Assembly: GCA_964196195.1 (NCBI GenBank)
Contig: CAXMSE010000029.1
Location: 1 to 55,975 of the forward strand
Origin: OFTM10 sp964196195
GTDB lineage: Bacteria; Actinomycetota; Acidimicrobiia; Acidimicrobiales; Aldehydirespiratoraceae
Reading direction: 5' to 3'
Length of the DNA: 55,975 nucleotides
Each line of letters starts with the position of its first letter. The stretch's first letter is position 1. Under the pieces are notes generated by a model. That model was not told where the DNA came from. It did no database searches and saw only the letters and a program-made list of their open reading frames with translations. The translations under genes were made by a program, and so were the position numbers. Below are positions 16,306-25,676 of the stretch, piece by piece.

Positions 16306-17304
16306 TCAGGCGCGAGGGCCCTTCTCGACCGAGGCGAAGAGCTCGGGGAACACGCGTCCGACCTTGGCGGTGAGGTAGTCGCCGTAGCGGCCCTCCCACG
16401 CATGCACGTTGGCACCGTCCCAGCGCTCCGCCGGCTGGTGAGCACCAGGAGCGTCGTGGAGAGGCACCGGCGTCACCACCGCGTCCCATGACGGGTCGAA
16501 GAAGAAGGGAAACGAGAGCCGGCCCGTGCTCGCGGCGTTGCGGACCCGATGGGGCGTGGAGCGATAGCGGCCCTCGGTGAGACGGTCGAGCATGTCGCCG
16601 ATGTTGCACACGATCACACCGGGATCGGCGGGCACGTCGATCCATCGATCACCCGATCTCACCTGGAGTCCACCACTGTGATCTTGGGCAAGAAGAGTGA
16701 GGAGTCCGTAGTCGGTGTGCTCGGCCACTCCCCACGCGTCGGACCCGGCATCGTCGGGTGGGTAGTGGAAGATCCGGAACAACACGGTGGGATCAGATGT
16801 GACGTTCTGCTCGAACCAATCAGGAGCCAATCCGAGTCCCGCTGCGATCCCCTGCATCAGGGCGTGGGCGAGAGGAACCATCTGATCAAGCCAGGCGAGG
16901 ATCGCCGGGCCGAGCTCAGGCGGCTCCGCGGGAAACCGGTTGGCACCATGAAGTGGCGTGTCCGCCCTCACCCTGGGGTGTTGGGGTCCGTGCTCGAGGC
17001 CTACGTAGAGCCCCTCCTTGAGGTCGGGCCGGCCCGACGTGAGCTCGCCCCCCACCGGGAACCAGCCGCGCCAGGCCGAACCACCCGTGGCCATCGCCAC
17101 CCGGGCTTTCTCCTCGGCGGGTCGACTGAAGAAGTCGCGGGCGTGGTGGTCCATCGCATCGAGCAGACGAAGATCGATTCCATGGCCGGCGATGCGGAAG
17201 AAGCCGGTGTCGCGACATTCCCGGTCGATCTTCTCCGCGACACGATCGATGGGTCCTCCACTCAGGAGTTCAGACACGTCAATGATCGGGAGTGAGGCGG
17301 TCAA
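16306..17304 (-). CDS. 2-oxoglutarate/Fe(II)-dependent dioxygenase, isopenicillin N synthase-like
   Basis: A 332-residue enzyme. The N-terminal DIOX_N region (LPIIDVSELLSGG, then CRDTGFFRIAGHGID) is followed by the catalytic jelly roll. The iron ligands are seen as HTDYG (His-x-Asp) and the distal His in STPHRVRN, and the co-substrate Arg in GRLSFPFFF. The apparent start is TTG at 17304; a later start would cut the conserved IDVSEL strand. It lies tail-to-tail with the RpiR gene. Family members oxidise or demethylate many small molecules, so no substrate is assigned. It shares strand with the lipid and CoA-ligase genes but not an obvious operon. Confidence 0.82.
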   Translation of the reverse strand: MTASLPIIDVSELLSGGPIDRVAEKIDRECRDTGFFRIAGHGIDLRLLDAMDHHARDFFSRPAEEKARVAMATGGSAWRGWFPVGGELTSGRPDLKEGLYVGLEHGPQHPRVRADTPLHGANRFPAEPPELGPAILAWLDQMVPLAHALMQGIAAGLGLAPDWFEQNVTSDPTVLFRIFHYPPDDAGSDAWGVAEHTDYGLLTLLAQDHSGGLQVRSGDRWIDVPADPGVIVCNIGDMLDRLTEGRYRSTPHRVRNAASTGRLSFPFFFDPSWDAVVTPVPLHDAPGAHQPAERWDGANVHAWEGRYGDYLTAKVGRVFPELFASVEKGPRA

Positions 17305-17394
17305 GCCGGGACCTGCTGCATTCGGTAGCCGAGATGCACATTAGCTCTCGGTCCCACCTACCGACCGCCGTCTGGCGGGAGACGAGCCGGCCCG

Positions 17395-18810
17395 TCAGGC
17401 CACCCCGAGCACCTCGTCGAGCCCTGCCTTCACACAGTCAATCAACACATCGGGGTCGGGGACCGCAGCAGGGTCGGTGGCGATGCCGATCTCGGCGATC
17501 CCGTCGTAGCCGTAGAGCGTGGCATTCATCCCCGACCCGCTGAGAGGACCGAAGCCGATCAGGCGCTCTATCCGCGCCCCCGAGACGAACACGGGGCACG
17601 GCGGACCCGGCACGTTCGAGGTCACGAAGTCGATCGCCTTCAACATCGATCCGGTGAGAGGGGTGAATACCGCCGGACCCAGGCTGAATAGGGCCGATGA
17701 GATCTGCCCCACTCGGGCGTAGGCGGGTTCGGCCCTCTGCTCCTTCACCAGCACGCCGACGGCCCGCATTCGCGCCACCGGATCCTCGATGCCGAGAGGG
17801 ACCGCGAAGCGCGCCGGGGCGAAGCTGTTGCCCGCCACGTCACCGGGGTCGCCGGCGGACCGAACATTGATGGGCATGGTCATGCGCAGCTCGTCGACCA
17901 TGGCGTCGTGGTGGCGGTGGTAGCGGGCCAGCCCACCGAGCATGGCGGCCACGTAGGCGTCGTTGAGGGTGCCGTCGGCGACCTTGGCCGCCGATTTGAG
18001 CTGGTCGATCTCGGTGGTGAAAGCGTCGAAGTGGGCCGACAACGACCGCCCACCCATTATCGGACTCATCGGGGTGCTGACCGGTCGAAGAGCCCGGACG
18101 ATGGAGCTGGCGGTGCCAGCCATCGTCTTGGAGGTGCCAATCGGGTCGCGGGCGATGTCGATCACGCCACGGCCGATCGCGGCCGCTCCCTCGATGGTGC
18201 GCCGCAGTCCGACACCGGCCTGGTGCTGGATGGCCTTGCGAATGTGGGCTCCGTCACTCGAGCGTTTCGCCTGCGGTACCGAGCCGGGCGGCACGGTGCC
18301 CTCATCGGCAAGCTCCTCAGGTGGGTCGCGGCTGAGGTCCATCAGGGCACCGGCCATGTTCAAGAGACCCACGCCATCGCCAATGGTGTGATGCAGCTTC
18401 ATCACCACACCCACCCGGCCGTCGGCCATCGCGTCGAGCACGTGGAACTCCCAGAGGGGCCGGTCCTTGTCGAAAGCCTGGGCCGCGATCGGGGCCGTGT
18501 GGTCGAATAGGTCTCGAAGATCGCCGGAGCCGCCCAGTCGCCCGGTGCGAATGTGGTAGTCGGGGTCGAAGAGGGCGTCGATCTCCCATCTCGGAGGAGC
18601 GATTCCAGCCGGGTCGGCCACCACCCTCTGGCTGAGGCGGGGAATAGTGGCGACGGCCTTGTCGAGCGACGCCCTCAGACGCCGCTCGTCGGGCATCTTG
18701 TCGAGCACCCAAACAGTGGTGATCGTGGAGCGCAGGATCGGATCTCGCTCCATGTGCCACATGAGAGCGTCGGTCTCGCTCATCCAATCGGCGTACTCGA
18801 TCTCGGACAT
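17395..18810 (-). CDS. Wax ester synthase/diacylglycerol acyltransferase (WS/DGAT)
   Basis: A 471-residue acyltransferase that esterifies fatty alcohols or diacylglycerol with acyl-CoA for storage lipid. The catalytic HHTIGDG (HHxxxDG) sits at about residues 135-145 and the second family block NVPGPPCPVFVSGARI at about 391-406. A strong GGAGGATC ribosome-binding site precedes the ATG. Multiple WS/DGAT paralogues are characteristic of actinobacteria, which is one of the hints to the host. It appears to be monocistronic. Confidence 0.9.
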   Translation of the reverse strand: MSEIEYADWMSETDALMWHMERDPILRSTITTVWVLDKMPDERRLRASLDKAVATIPRLSQRVVADPAGIAPPRWEIDALFDPDYHIRTGRLGGSGDLRDLFDHTAPIAAQAFDKDRPLWEFHVLDAMADGRVGVVMKLHHTIGDGVGLLNMAGALMDLSRDPPEELADEGTVPPGSVPQAKRSSDGAHIRKAIQHQAGVGLRRTIEGAAAIGRGVIDIARDPIGTSKTMAGTASSIVRALRPVSTPMSPIMGGRSLSAHFDAFTTEIDQLKSAAKVADGTLNDAYVAAMLGGLARYHRHHDAMVDELRMTMPINVRSAGDPGDVAGNSFAPARFAVPLGIEDPVARMRAVGVLVKEQRAEPAYARVGQISSALFSLGPAVFTPLTGSMLKAIDFVTSNVPGPPCPVFVSGARIERLIGFGPLSGSGMNATLYGYDGIAEIGIATDPAAVPDPDVLIDCVKAGLDEVLGVA

Positions 18811-18870
18811 GTGATCCTCCGGCCCTTCGACCGTACTCCCGTCAGGACCCGGATTTCGAGGTCGGCTGGA

Positions 18871-19194
18871 TCAGCGCAGCATCGAGAGAATCATCACGCT
18901 GGGCTCGAGGGCGGTGACGGAGTGCGGCATGTGAGGGGGCATGTGCAGCCATGAGCCCGGACGGGCCTCCACCGTGTCGCCACCGAGGCTGATCTCCATA
19001 CGCCCCGAGATCACCTGGACCACCGCTGGCACCGCCGCGGTGTGTTCGCTCAGCATCTGGCCCTTGTCGAAGCCGAACACCACCACCCGGCACTGGTCGT
19101 CCTTGAACAGGACTTTCGACAGGGTGCCCTCTTCGGGGATCTCGACATTGGCCGTGACATCCTCGAACCAGGCGTAGGAATCCGCATCACTCAT
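18871..19194 (-). CDS. Small cupin-domain protein
   Basis: A 107-residue single-domain cupin. Residues about 42-62 (KGQMLSEHTAAVPAVVQVISG) form motif 1 with one His, and GSWLHMPPHMPHSV forms motif 2 with several His residues that could bind a metal. No enzymatic partner domain is present. The ATG at 19194, with AGGGTGG upstream, is preferred over a GTG nine bases earlier. It lies just before the RidA gene on the same strand, with a 25-base gap. Function unknown; such proteins may bind small ligands or act as isomerases or dioxygenases. Confidence 0.75.
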   Translation of the reverse strand: MSDADSYAWFEDVTANVEIPEEGTLSKVLFKDDQCRVVVFGFDKGQMLSEHTAAVPAVVQVISGRMEISLGGDTVEARPGSWLHMPPHMPHSVTALEPSVMILSMLR

Positions 19195-19219
19195 GGCCGC
19201 CACCCTAGGTGTGGTCGGT

Positions 19220-19630
19220 TCAGGCCTCGTTGTCGGGATTCCGGGAGATGACCGCCGTGGCCTTCACCTCGGCGCGGGCTCTTCTCTCGACCAGAGCCGT
19301 GGTTCCTACTGCGGTCCATGCCGGGTAGGGCTCGGCGATCACCGCGTCCTTGGCCGCGATGAAGTCGGCGATCTCGGCCATGTCGACATGGAAGGAGGTG
19401 AGTTCGACGATGTCGGCGACACTTGATCCTGCCGCTTCGAGCGTTGCCGCCAGTTGGGCAAAGGCGGCTGTGAACTCCTCGGCCGCCGTATCGGGAATCC
19501 GACCGTCGACACCTCGGCCGATGATGCCCGAGACATAGATGGTGTCGTCGATTCGAAATGCCGGTGCGAAGTGGAAGCGTTCGTACGCTGCCTCCTCACC
19601 CTTGCCGATGATCGGCTGTCGGGTACTCAT
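19220..19630 (-). CDS. RidA/YjgF/Rid-family protein
   Basis: A 136-residue member of the reactive-intermediate deaminase superfamily. The fold is recognised from FRIDDTIYVSGIIGRG, the helix FTAAFAQLAATLEAAG with VADIVELTSFHVD, and PAWTAVGTTALVERRARAEVKATA. In true RidA the arginine near the C terminus binds the carboxylate of imine substrates; an equivalent Arg occurs in VERRARAEVKA. RidA proteins clear enamines and imines made by PLP enzymes, which would fit the amine-degrading genes nearby. A very strong GGGAGG ribosome-binding site precedes the ATG. Confidence 0.82.
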   Translation of the reverse strand: MSTRQPIIGKGEEAAYERFHFAPAFRIDDTIYVSGIIGRGVDGRIPDTAAEEFTAAFAQLAATLEAAGSSVADIVELTSFHVDMAEIADFIAAKDAVIAEPYPAWTAVGTTALVERRARAEVKATAVISRNPDNEA

Positions 19631-19748
19631 GGAACCTCCCGGAGTCGTGGTCGCGAAACTAGTCGGTGGCTGTGAGTTCCTTCATCTGGTCGTCCCTTCG
19701 GCGACATCGTGGGCCTCGGCCTATTGCCGCGGTCCTGACAACAAGCCC

Positions 19749-21272
19749 CTACTTCCTCAGCTTGTAGCGCTGGATCTTGCCTGTTGCAGTTTTCGGGAGC
19801 TCGCTCACTATCTCGAACCGCTTGGGCCGCTTGTAGCCGGCCAGACGCTCTCGACAGAAGGCCGCGAGCTGTTCGGTGTCGGGCACGGTGTCGGCGGCAG
19901 GAATCAGATAGGCGACGGGGCGGAGAACCCCGGCATCGTCGCGCTCACCGACAAGAGCCGCCTCGAGCACGTCGGGGTGTTCGATGAGCACCCCCTCCAC
20001 CTCTGCGGGCGACACCCATTCGCCACCCACACGGAGCATGTCGTCGATTCGCCCGAGATAGGTGTGGAACCCATCGTCGCTACGGGTGTAGAGGTCGCCG
20101 GTGTGCAGCCAATGGCCTACGAAGGTGGACCTGGAAGTGTCGCTGCGGCAGTAGTAGCCGGTAGCGGCGGAGTCGCCACGAACGAGCAACTGGCCGGGCT
20201 CGCCCGGAGCTGCATCGTCGCCGGACTCATCGACCACCCGTACCTCATAACCCGGCACCGGCACACCGCTGGTGCCAGGACGATGGTGTTGGGCAGAGTT
20301 GGACATGTAGATGTGCAACATCTCGGTGGAACCGATGCCGTCGAGGATGGTGACGCCATAGGCCTCTTCGAACCGTAGGGACGTCTCAGCAGGCAGCGCC
20401 TCGGCGGCCGAGGCTCCCCAACGAACCGAAGCGAAGGTGTCGCTGGGAAGCGAAGCGGCATTGAGTGCGGCGTAGAAGGTGGGGATACAGAAGAACAGGG
20501 TGGGCTTCTCGGTGGTGACGACGTCGGCCACAAGCTGGGGCGTGGGCGGCCGAGTCGACTCCACGATGGACGTGGCACCCACCGCGAAGGGGAAGCTGAT
20601 GGAGTTTCCCAGCCCGTAGGCGTGAAACATGGGCCCGACCGAGAAGAAGCGATCCTCGCTCGTCACATCGAGCACATTGCGGGCGTAGGTGTCATAAGTG
20701 ACCCGCAGGTCGCCGTGGCGATGCATCGCGAGCTTGGGTTGGCCCGTCGACCCCGAGGTGCAGAGCCAGAAGCCCGGCGATTCGGCCGATGTGCGGTAGA
20801 GGGACCGGTCGCCCTCCGCAGCCTGGAACTCGGACCACGACAGGGTGGCGTCGGTGCCCTCGGCGTCGCCGGTGGTGATCACGTGCTCGAGCTCCTGTGC
20901 GCCGGACCTGAGATCGCCTATGGATGCGCTTCGCTCGGCAGAAACCACCGCCACTCTCGCCCGCGAGTCGGACACGATCACACCGAGATCGCGCCCCGGG
21001 AGCAAGGGGTTCATAGGTACGGGAACCGCACCGATACGCACCGCTCCGAGGAACACGGCGATGAACTCGACCGAGTCGAGCATCGCCATCGCCACTCGCT
21101 CCTCGGCCCTTACCCCGATCGCCCGCAGAGCCCCCGCCGACCGCCCGACGAGATCCTGGATCTCTGAGTAGGTGAAGTTCTCCCCTTCACATCGAACCGC
21201 GGTGCGATCACCGTCGCCCGCCGTGATGTGGCGGTCGATCAGCCAGTCGCTGGCGTTGAACTGCTCGTTCAT
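19749..21272 (-). CDS. Aryl/acyl-CoA ligase, benzoate-CoA ligase-like
   Basis: A 507-residue AMP-forming ligase of the ANL superfamily. The P-loop-like motif WLCTSGSTGQPKLAMHRHGD, the YGxTE-type block DGIGSTEMLHIYMSN, the hinge region LHTGDLYTRSDDGFHTYLGR and the C-terminal lysine in LPKTATGKIQRYKLRK are all visible. The N terminus (NASDWLIDRHITAGDGDRTA) and overall reading resemble benzoate/4-hydroxybenzoate-CoA ligases. The frame is open far upstream, but homology begins at ATG 21272, preceded by GAGAGGA. It could provide benzoyl-CoA or 4-hydroxybenzoyl-CoA for the aromatic module 5 kb away; no substrate is proven. Confidence 0.82.
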   Translation of the reverse strand: MNEQFNASDWLIDRHITAGDGDRTAVRCEGENFTYSEIQDLVGRSAGALRAIGVRAEERVAMAMLDSVEFIAVFLGAVRIGAVPVPMNPLLPGRDLGVIVSDSRARVAVVSAERSASIGDLRSGAQELEHVITTGDAEGTDATLSWSEFQAAEGDRSLYRTSAESPGFWLCTSGSTGQPKLAMHRHGDLRVTYDTYARNVLDVTSEDRFFSVGPMFHAYGLGNSISFPFAVGATSIVESTRPPTPQLVADVVTTEKPTLFFCIPTFYAALNAASLPSDTFASVRWGASAAEALPAETSLRFEEAYGVTILDGIGSTEMLHIYMSNSAQHHRPGTSGVPVPGYEVRVVDESGDDAAPGEPGQLLVRGDSAATGYYCRSDTSRSTFVGHWLHTGDLYTRSDDGFHTYLGRIDDMLRVGGEWVSPAEVEGVLIEHPDVLEAALVGERDDAGVLRPVAYLIPAADTVPDTEQLAAFCRERLAGYKRPKRFEIVSELPKTATGKIQRYKLRK

Positions 21273-21298
21273 CTCGAGTCCTCTCTCAGCGGACCCGC

Positions 21299-22837
21299 TC
21301 AGCGGTTCTCCGCGTATGCGCTCGGATAGCGGGCAAGGAAGGCAATGGCCAGCCTGAGCTCCCGCTGATCGACACATTCGCCGATCTTGTGGGTGTTGTG
21401 CTCGATGCCGGGGCCGATCCCGAACATCGCGGGGTGGCGATACTTGCCGGCATCGACCCATGCCTTCGACGCGGGAACGTCGATGGAGGTGTCGTCGGCC
21501 GGCACTGGGAAGCCCACACCATCGGTGGAGAAGATCCACCGATCGACCCGGGCCTCGGACCTCAAGCCACCATCGTCGACAGGGCTCGGAGTGAGGTTGG
21601 GAGCGACAACGTCTTCGTACACCGACGCCGCCACCTGGATCGAGCGGTGCTCCTCGGGGGTGGCCCACCCCATGTAGACCTGAGGATTGCCGAGCGTGTA
21701 TCCCTTCCAGGTGGCCTGGTCGTACACGGGCACGGCAATGTCGACGGTGAGCCCTTCGTCGCGGGCCACACGCACGGCATCGAGAGATTCGATGTCGGCC
21801 AGGGCCTGTTCCGGAGTCTCGCCGACAGTCAGGCGCCGGTCGAAGCGGAAGGTGAAACGGTCGGGCACCGCACAGTCGCTCGGCGACTCAAGCGTCGCCC
21901 AGGAGCCCGTGCGACTCCCGGCACCGAGGAAGGGATCGTCGAGGAAACCCTCACCCTCCAAGTAGCGGCGGGCCGCCTCAGCCACCATCGCGCCACCATG
22001 CTCGAGCGGGTTGAGTCCCTCCCACGGCATCGAACCGTGACACGAGCGCCCGGTGACCGTGACCTCGATCTGCATGCGGCCGCGCTGACCTCGATAGATG
22101 CCGAGCGCTCCCTTGTAGGCATCGCCGGTGCCCTCGGTGAGGATCACCACGTCGGGGACGAGTTCGGCTCCGGCGCCCGGAAGCACCTCACGCATGAGAT
22201 ACATGGGGCCACCGCCGTCGTTGTCTTCTTCGCAGGCGGTGGCATAGGCCCTCACGATCACGCCCCGCAGGGCTCCCTCATCGGCCAACTCCAGCGCGAT
22301 CTTGGTGGCCAGTACCTCCGACACCACCCCGCCCAACTGGTCGGCTGACCCCCGCCCGAAGATCAGCTGATCCCACTCGTCGTCGGGAGGAAGATGGCCG
22401 AGCTCGCTGCGCAGATAGTTGCGGTCGATCGCGGAAGGGTCGACCATGCCGTCGTAGGCGTCGATCCCACCGAGCTTGTCGGCCCAGGTGCTCCTCAGCG
22501 CCTTGACGGTGTCGGAGTGGCCGTCGAAATAGACGACACGCTTCTCGCTGCGGGGGACGCCGTCGTCGGGATCCTCGACCGACCAAACCAGATTGCCGTA
22601 GGCGTCGAACCCGACATCGGCCTCCGAACGGACCGCGTCGATCTCGATGATCTTGTCGCGCAGATACTCGAGCCGGGGTCCCTCATGATTGCTGAGGCCA
22701 CAGTCGGGGTCGCCACCCTCGTCGACCGGGCGGTCGACATAGTCGGCGGGAATGCGGATGCACTCCTTCAGGATCTCGGCGGCCAGCGGCAAGTACTGGG
22801 CACTGAGTTCGGCAACGCGGGTATCAAGACTGCTCAC
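21299..22837 (-). CDS. M20-family metallohydrolase, YgeY-like
   Basis: A 512-residue di-zinc hydrolase of the ArgE/DapE/YgeY group. Metal-binding blocks are FDGHSDTVKALR, FGRGSADQLGG and ATACEEDNDGG; YRGQRGRMQIEV and CHGSMPWEGLNPLEHG with IFSTDGVGFPV follow the YgeY pattern. It is about 100 residues longer than E. coli YgeY, with extra sequence before and after the first metal motif. It starts with GTG in a GTGA overlap with the YgeW-like gene and has a strong GGAGG site. YgeY, YgeW and a carbamate kinase form a conserved trio linked to purine or ureide breakdown. The natural substrate here is unknown. Confidence 0.8.
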   Translation of the reverse strand: MSSLDTRVAELSAQYLPLAAEILKECIRIPADYVDRPVDEGGDPDCGLSNHEGPRLEYLRDKIIEIDAVRSEADVGFDAYGNLVWSVEDPDDGVPRSEKRVVYFDGHSDTVKALRSTWADKLGGIDAYDGMVDPSAIDRNYLRSELGHLPPDDEWDQLIFGRGSADQLGGVVSEVLATKIALELADEGALRGVIVRAYATACEEDNDGGGPMYLMREVLPGAGAELVPDVVILTEGTGDAYKGALGIYRGQRGRMQIEVTVTGRSCHGSMPWEGLNPLEHGGAMVAEAARRYLEGEGFLDDPFLGAGSRTGSWATLESPSDCAVPDRFTFRFDRRLTVGETPEQALADIESLDAVRVARDEGLTVDIAVPVYDQATWKGYTLGNPQVYMGWATPEEHRSIQVAASVYEDVVAPNLTPSPVDDGGLRSEARVDRWIFSTDGVGFPVPADDTSIDVPASKAWVDAGKYRHPAMFGIGPGIEHNTHKIGECVDQRELRLAIAFLARYPSAYAENR

Positions 22838-23997
22838 TGGGAAGCCTCCTCGGCAATTTCTGTGAGTCGGGCGGTTATGTCGGGCACCTTGGCCGCGGCC
22901 AGCAGGGCCATGACCACGTAGACCTTGTAGTTGGCCTCGCGAGCCACATCGACCTTGTATTTGTTCATGACACCGGGGCTCACCTCAGCGCCGATGTCGG
23001 CCGGGAGGCAATGCATGTAGAGGGCCTCACCTTCGGCGGTGAGACCCATACGTCGCTCGTCGCAGATCCAATCGGTGTGCTCGGCGTTTCGGGCCAGAGC
23101 CTTCTGCTCGACCGAGGCCAACTCCGCTGTATCACCGGCCGAATTGGCCGCGACCCTCTCGAGCATGAGGTCGTAGGCGCCCCAACTCTTGGGGTAGACG
23201 ATGTCGGCGTCGGCAAACGCCTCGTCCATATCGTCGACCACCCGGAACGATCCGCCGCCGGCCGCATTCGACTGGGCGGAATCCACGCACTCGTCGATGA
23301 GCTGATAACCCGGAGGATGGGCCAACGTCACATGGGCGCCGAACCGCGTGAGCAGGGTGACCAGACCCTGGGGTACCGACAGTGGCTTGGCGTAGGACGG
23401 CGAGTAGGCCCAACTCACAGCGATCTTCTTGTCGGCAAGCTCGCCGAACTTCTCCTCTAGCCACATCAGGTCGGCCATCGACTGGGTGGGATGATCCACA
23501 TCGCACTGGAGATTCACAACGGGCACGGCTCGCGGGTCGTCGGTGGCATCGAGGTATTCGTCGATGCCGCGAGTGATGTCGCGGATGAACGTGTTGCCCT
23601 CGCCGAGGATCAGGTCGTGCCTGATGCCCATCGCGTGGGCGTTCATCCCCAACATGGCCCCCGTCTCCACCGCGGTCTCTCCATGAGACACCTGGGTGGA
23701 CGATCCATCGACGATGACGGGCTGCATGCCTAGCCGGGACGCGGCTCCTGCCCACGCACTCTTGGTGCGAGTCGACTGGTCGAAGAACACCGCCCACGCC
23801 AACTCCGCCGGACAAAGAGCGGTGGACAGGCCACCACGATCGAAGCCGGCGAGGGTGCGGGCCAACGACCTGATCGAGGCCAGATCCGTGTCGGACCAGC
23901 CCTGGGTGGTGAGAAGACTGCGCCGGTAGACCGCGTCGAGGTCGCTCTGATCGAGAGACTCCAGAAGGCTCATGGGATTCACTTGCTGTCCAATCAT
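22834..23997 (-). CDS. ygeW: YgeW-type carbamoyltransferase
   Basis: A 387-residue member of the aspartate/ornithine carbamoyltransferase superfamily. The carbamoyl-phosphate motif is STRTKSAWAG, and the blocks QVSHGETAVETGAML, VNLQCDVDHPTQSMADLMWL, VSWAYSPSYAKPLSVPQG and ALYMHCLPADI match E. coli YgeW almost word for word, which separates it from ArgF and PyrB. It overlaps the neighbours at both ends by four bases. With carbamate kinase downstream in the pathway it would run in the catabolic direction, splitting a ureido compound to carbamoyl phosphate. ATG 23997 is taken as the start; a second ATG at 23973 is possible. Confidence 0.88.
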   Translation of the reverse strand: MIGQQVNPMSLLESLDQSDLDAVYRRSLLTTQGWSDTDLASIRSLARTLAGFDRGGLSTALCPAELAWAVFFDQSTRTKSAWAGAASRLGMQPVIVDGSSTQVSHGETAVETGAMLGMNAHAMGIRHDLILGEGNTFIRDITRGIDEYLDATDDPRAVPVVNLQCDVDHPTQSMADLMWLEEKFGELADKKIAVSWAYSPSYAKPLSVPQGLVTLLTRFGAHVTLAHPPGYQLIDECVDSAQSNAAGGGSFRVVDDMDEAFADADIVYPKSWGAYDLMLERVAANSAGDTAELASVEQKALARNAEHTDWICDERRMGLTAEGEALYMHCLPADIGAEVSPGVMNKYKVDVAREANYKVYVVMALLAAAKVPDITARLTEIAEEASQ

Positions 23998-24941
23998 CGA
24001 TGAATACGGGTGCCGGCCTGCCCCGCGAGCGCAGGCACGAGATCACCGGGAAGACAAACCACCGCCGAACCGTCGACTGCTTCCAGATAGCTGATAGCGG
24101 CTTCGATTTTGGGAGCCATGCTGCCCGCCGCGAACTGGCCTGCGGCGGCCATGTCGCGGGCCTTGTCGATGGACAACTCACGGTGCGCAATGGGGTTGTC
24201 GGAGTAGAAGTTCTCGAACACGTACTCCACGCCGGTGGTTATCACCAGTCGGCCGGCACCGATCTTGGCCGCGAGCATGGCGCTGACGCGGTCCTTGTCG
24301 ATCACCGCTTCCGCCCCGTGGAGCATGCCGTCGGCGCCGCGGGCAACCGGCACCCCACCACCGCCGCAGCAGATGACGGTAACGCCGATATCGATCAGTT
24401 TCTCGATGGTGGGCAGCTGCATTATTCGTATCGGTGGAGGTGAGGGCACGACGCGTCGGTGGCCGCGCCGGGGGTCTTCCATCAGGGCCCATCCGTGAGC
24501 GGCGGCCAAAGCCTCGGCCTCGGCCTTTTTGTGGAAACGCCCGATCGGCTTGTCGGGAACCGCGAAGGCGGGGTCGGCCGAGTCGACCTCCACCTCGGTG
24601 ACGATCGTGACCACCGGCAGTTCGAGACCCCGCTGTCGGAGTGCAGTGCGCAGGGCGCGCTCGATCATGTAGCCCATCGCCCCCTGGGTATCGGCCACGA
24701 GGGAATCGAGAGGCACCTCGTGCACGGAGTCGCGAGCCAGCTCAGAGCGCAGCTGGAGGAACCCGACCTGGGGCCCGTTGCCGTGGGTGAGAACCAGGCG
24801 TTCGCCTCGGTCGAGCAACTCCGCGACCGGTTCCATTGCCTCCGCAGTGACCGCGAATTGGTTGGCCACCGTCGGCTCGAGTTCGGGGTCGAGCAGGGAG
24901 TGGCCACCGATCGCAACCACGGTGGTGGCAGGGCTGCTCAT
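23994..24941 (-). CDS. Carbamate kinase (ArcC/YqeA family)
   Basis: A 315-residue kinase that makes ATP from carbamoyl phosphate and ADP. Signature blocks are VVAIGGHSLLDPE, LVLTHGNGPQVGFLQLRSEL, MGYMIERALR, RRVVPSPPP, VICCGGGGVPVARG and VIDKDRVSAMLAAKIGAGRLVI. The upstream in-frame extension has no homology, so ATG 24941 is used. It is the first gene of the trio with ygeW and the YgeY-like hydrolase and probably the energy-yielding last step. It is divergent from the 3-hydroxyanthranilate dioxygenase gene over a 155-base gap. Confidence 0.93.
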   Translation of the reverse strand: MSSPATTVVAIGGHSLLDPELEPTVANQFAVTAEAMEPVAELLDRGERLVLTHGNGPQVGFLQLRSELARDSVHEVPLDSLVADTQGAMGYMIERALRTALRQRGLELPVVTIVTEVEVDSADPAFAVPDKPIGRFHKKAEAEALAAAHGWALMEDPRRGHRRVVPSPPPIRIMQLPTIEKLIDIGVTVICCGGGGVPVARGADGMLHGAEAVIDKDRVSAMLAAKIGAGRLVITTGVEYVFENFYSDNPIAHRELSIDKARDMAAAGQFAAGSMAPKIEAAISYLEAVDGSAVVCLPGDLVPALAGQAGTRIHR

Positions 24942-25096
24942 GGCTTCACAATGTTGGCAAACGCAGCTGATCTGTTCATCGTCGCCGACCCTAGCAAGCA
25001 CCTCGGGCTTGAATCGCAGCGGTCGAGCACTTTGCGCCCGGCGACCGGCGCGGCAACACTTCACGAGTTCGCCGAGACACGAGAGGGCACATCGCC

Positions 25097-25663
25097 ATGG
25101 GCCGGATCCATCCAACCCTCACTCCTTTCAACTTCCAGAAGTGGGTCGAAGACAACCAGGACCGGCTGAAGCCTCCGGTCAACAATCAGCTGCTGCATCA
25201 CGACTCGGGAATGATCGTGATGGTCGTCGGCGGACCCAATACGCGTGTGGACTTCCATGACGACCCGGTCGAGGAGTGGTTCTTCCAGATCAAGGGCGAC
25301 ATGATGCTCAAGATCGCCGAGGACGGGGAGATCTACGACGTGCCCATCCACGAAGGAGAGGTGTTTATGATGGCGGCCCACACCGTCCATGCACCCCAGA
25401 GGCCCCAGGTGGGATCGGTCGGAATCGTGGTGGAGTCGCCGCGGATGTACGGCATGAAGGAGGCGTTCCAGTGGTACTGCTTCAACTGCGGCACGATGGT
25501 TCACCGGGTGGAGCTTCCCCTGGGCGAGCCGGCCAACATCGTGAAGGTATTGCCCGTGGTCTACGACTCGTTCCACGACGACACCGAAGCGCGCACCTGC
25601 CCCAGCTGTGGCGAGCTCCACCCCGGGAAGGGCTCACCCCCCGACGGATGGGTGAGTCTCTAG
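25097..25663 (+). CDS. nbaC: 3-hydroxyanthranilate 3,4-dioxygenase
   Basis: A 188-residue cupin dioxygenase that opens the ring of 3-hydroxyanthranilate to give 2-amino-3-carboxymuconate semialdehyde. The catalytic iron ligands are visible as His54, Glu60 and His98 (FHDDPVEEWFFQ; AAHTVHAPQ). The bacterial rubredoxin-like second iron site is present as Cys128, Cys131, Cys168 and Cys171. GAGAGGG precedes the ATG. It stands alone, without kynureninase or the decarboxylase of the 2-nitrobenzoate or tryptophan routes nearby. It may serve tryptophan degradation or quinolinate/NAD synthesis. It needs oxygen, unlike the neighbouring benzoyl-CoA reductase. Confidence 0.93.
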   Translation: MGRIHPTLTPFNFQKWVEDNQDRLKPPVNNQLLHHDSGMIVMVVGGPNTRVDFHDDPVEEWFFQIKGDMMLKIAEDGEIYDVPIHEGEVFMMAAHTVHAPQRPQVGSVGIVVESPRMYGMKEAFQWYCFNCGTMVHRVELPLGEPANIVKVLPVVYDSFHDDTEARTCPSCGELHPGKGSPPDGWVSL

Positions 25664-25676
25664 AGGCCTTGTCGCG

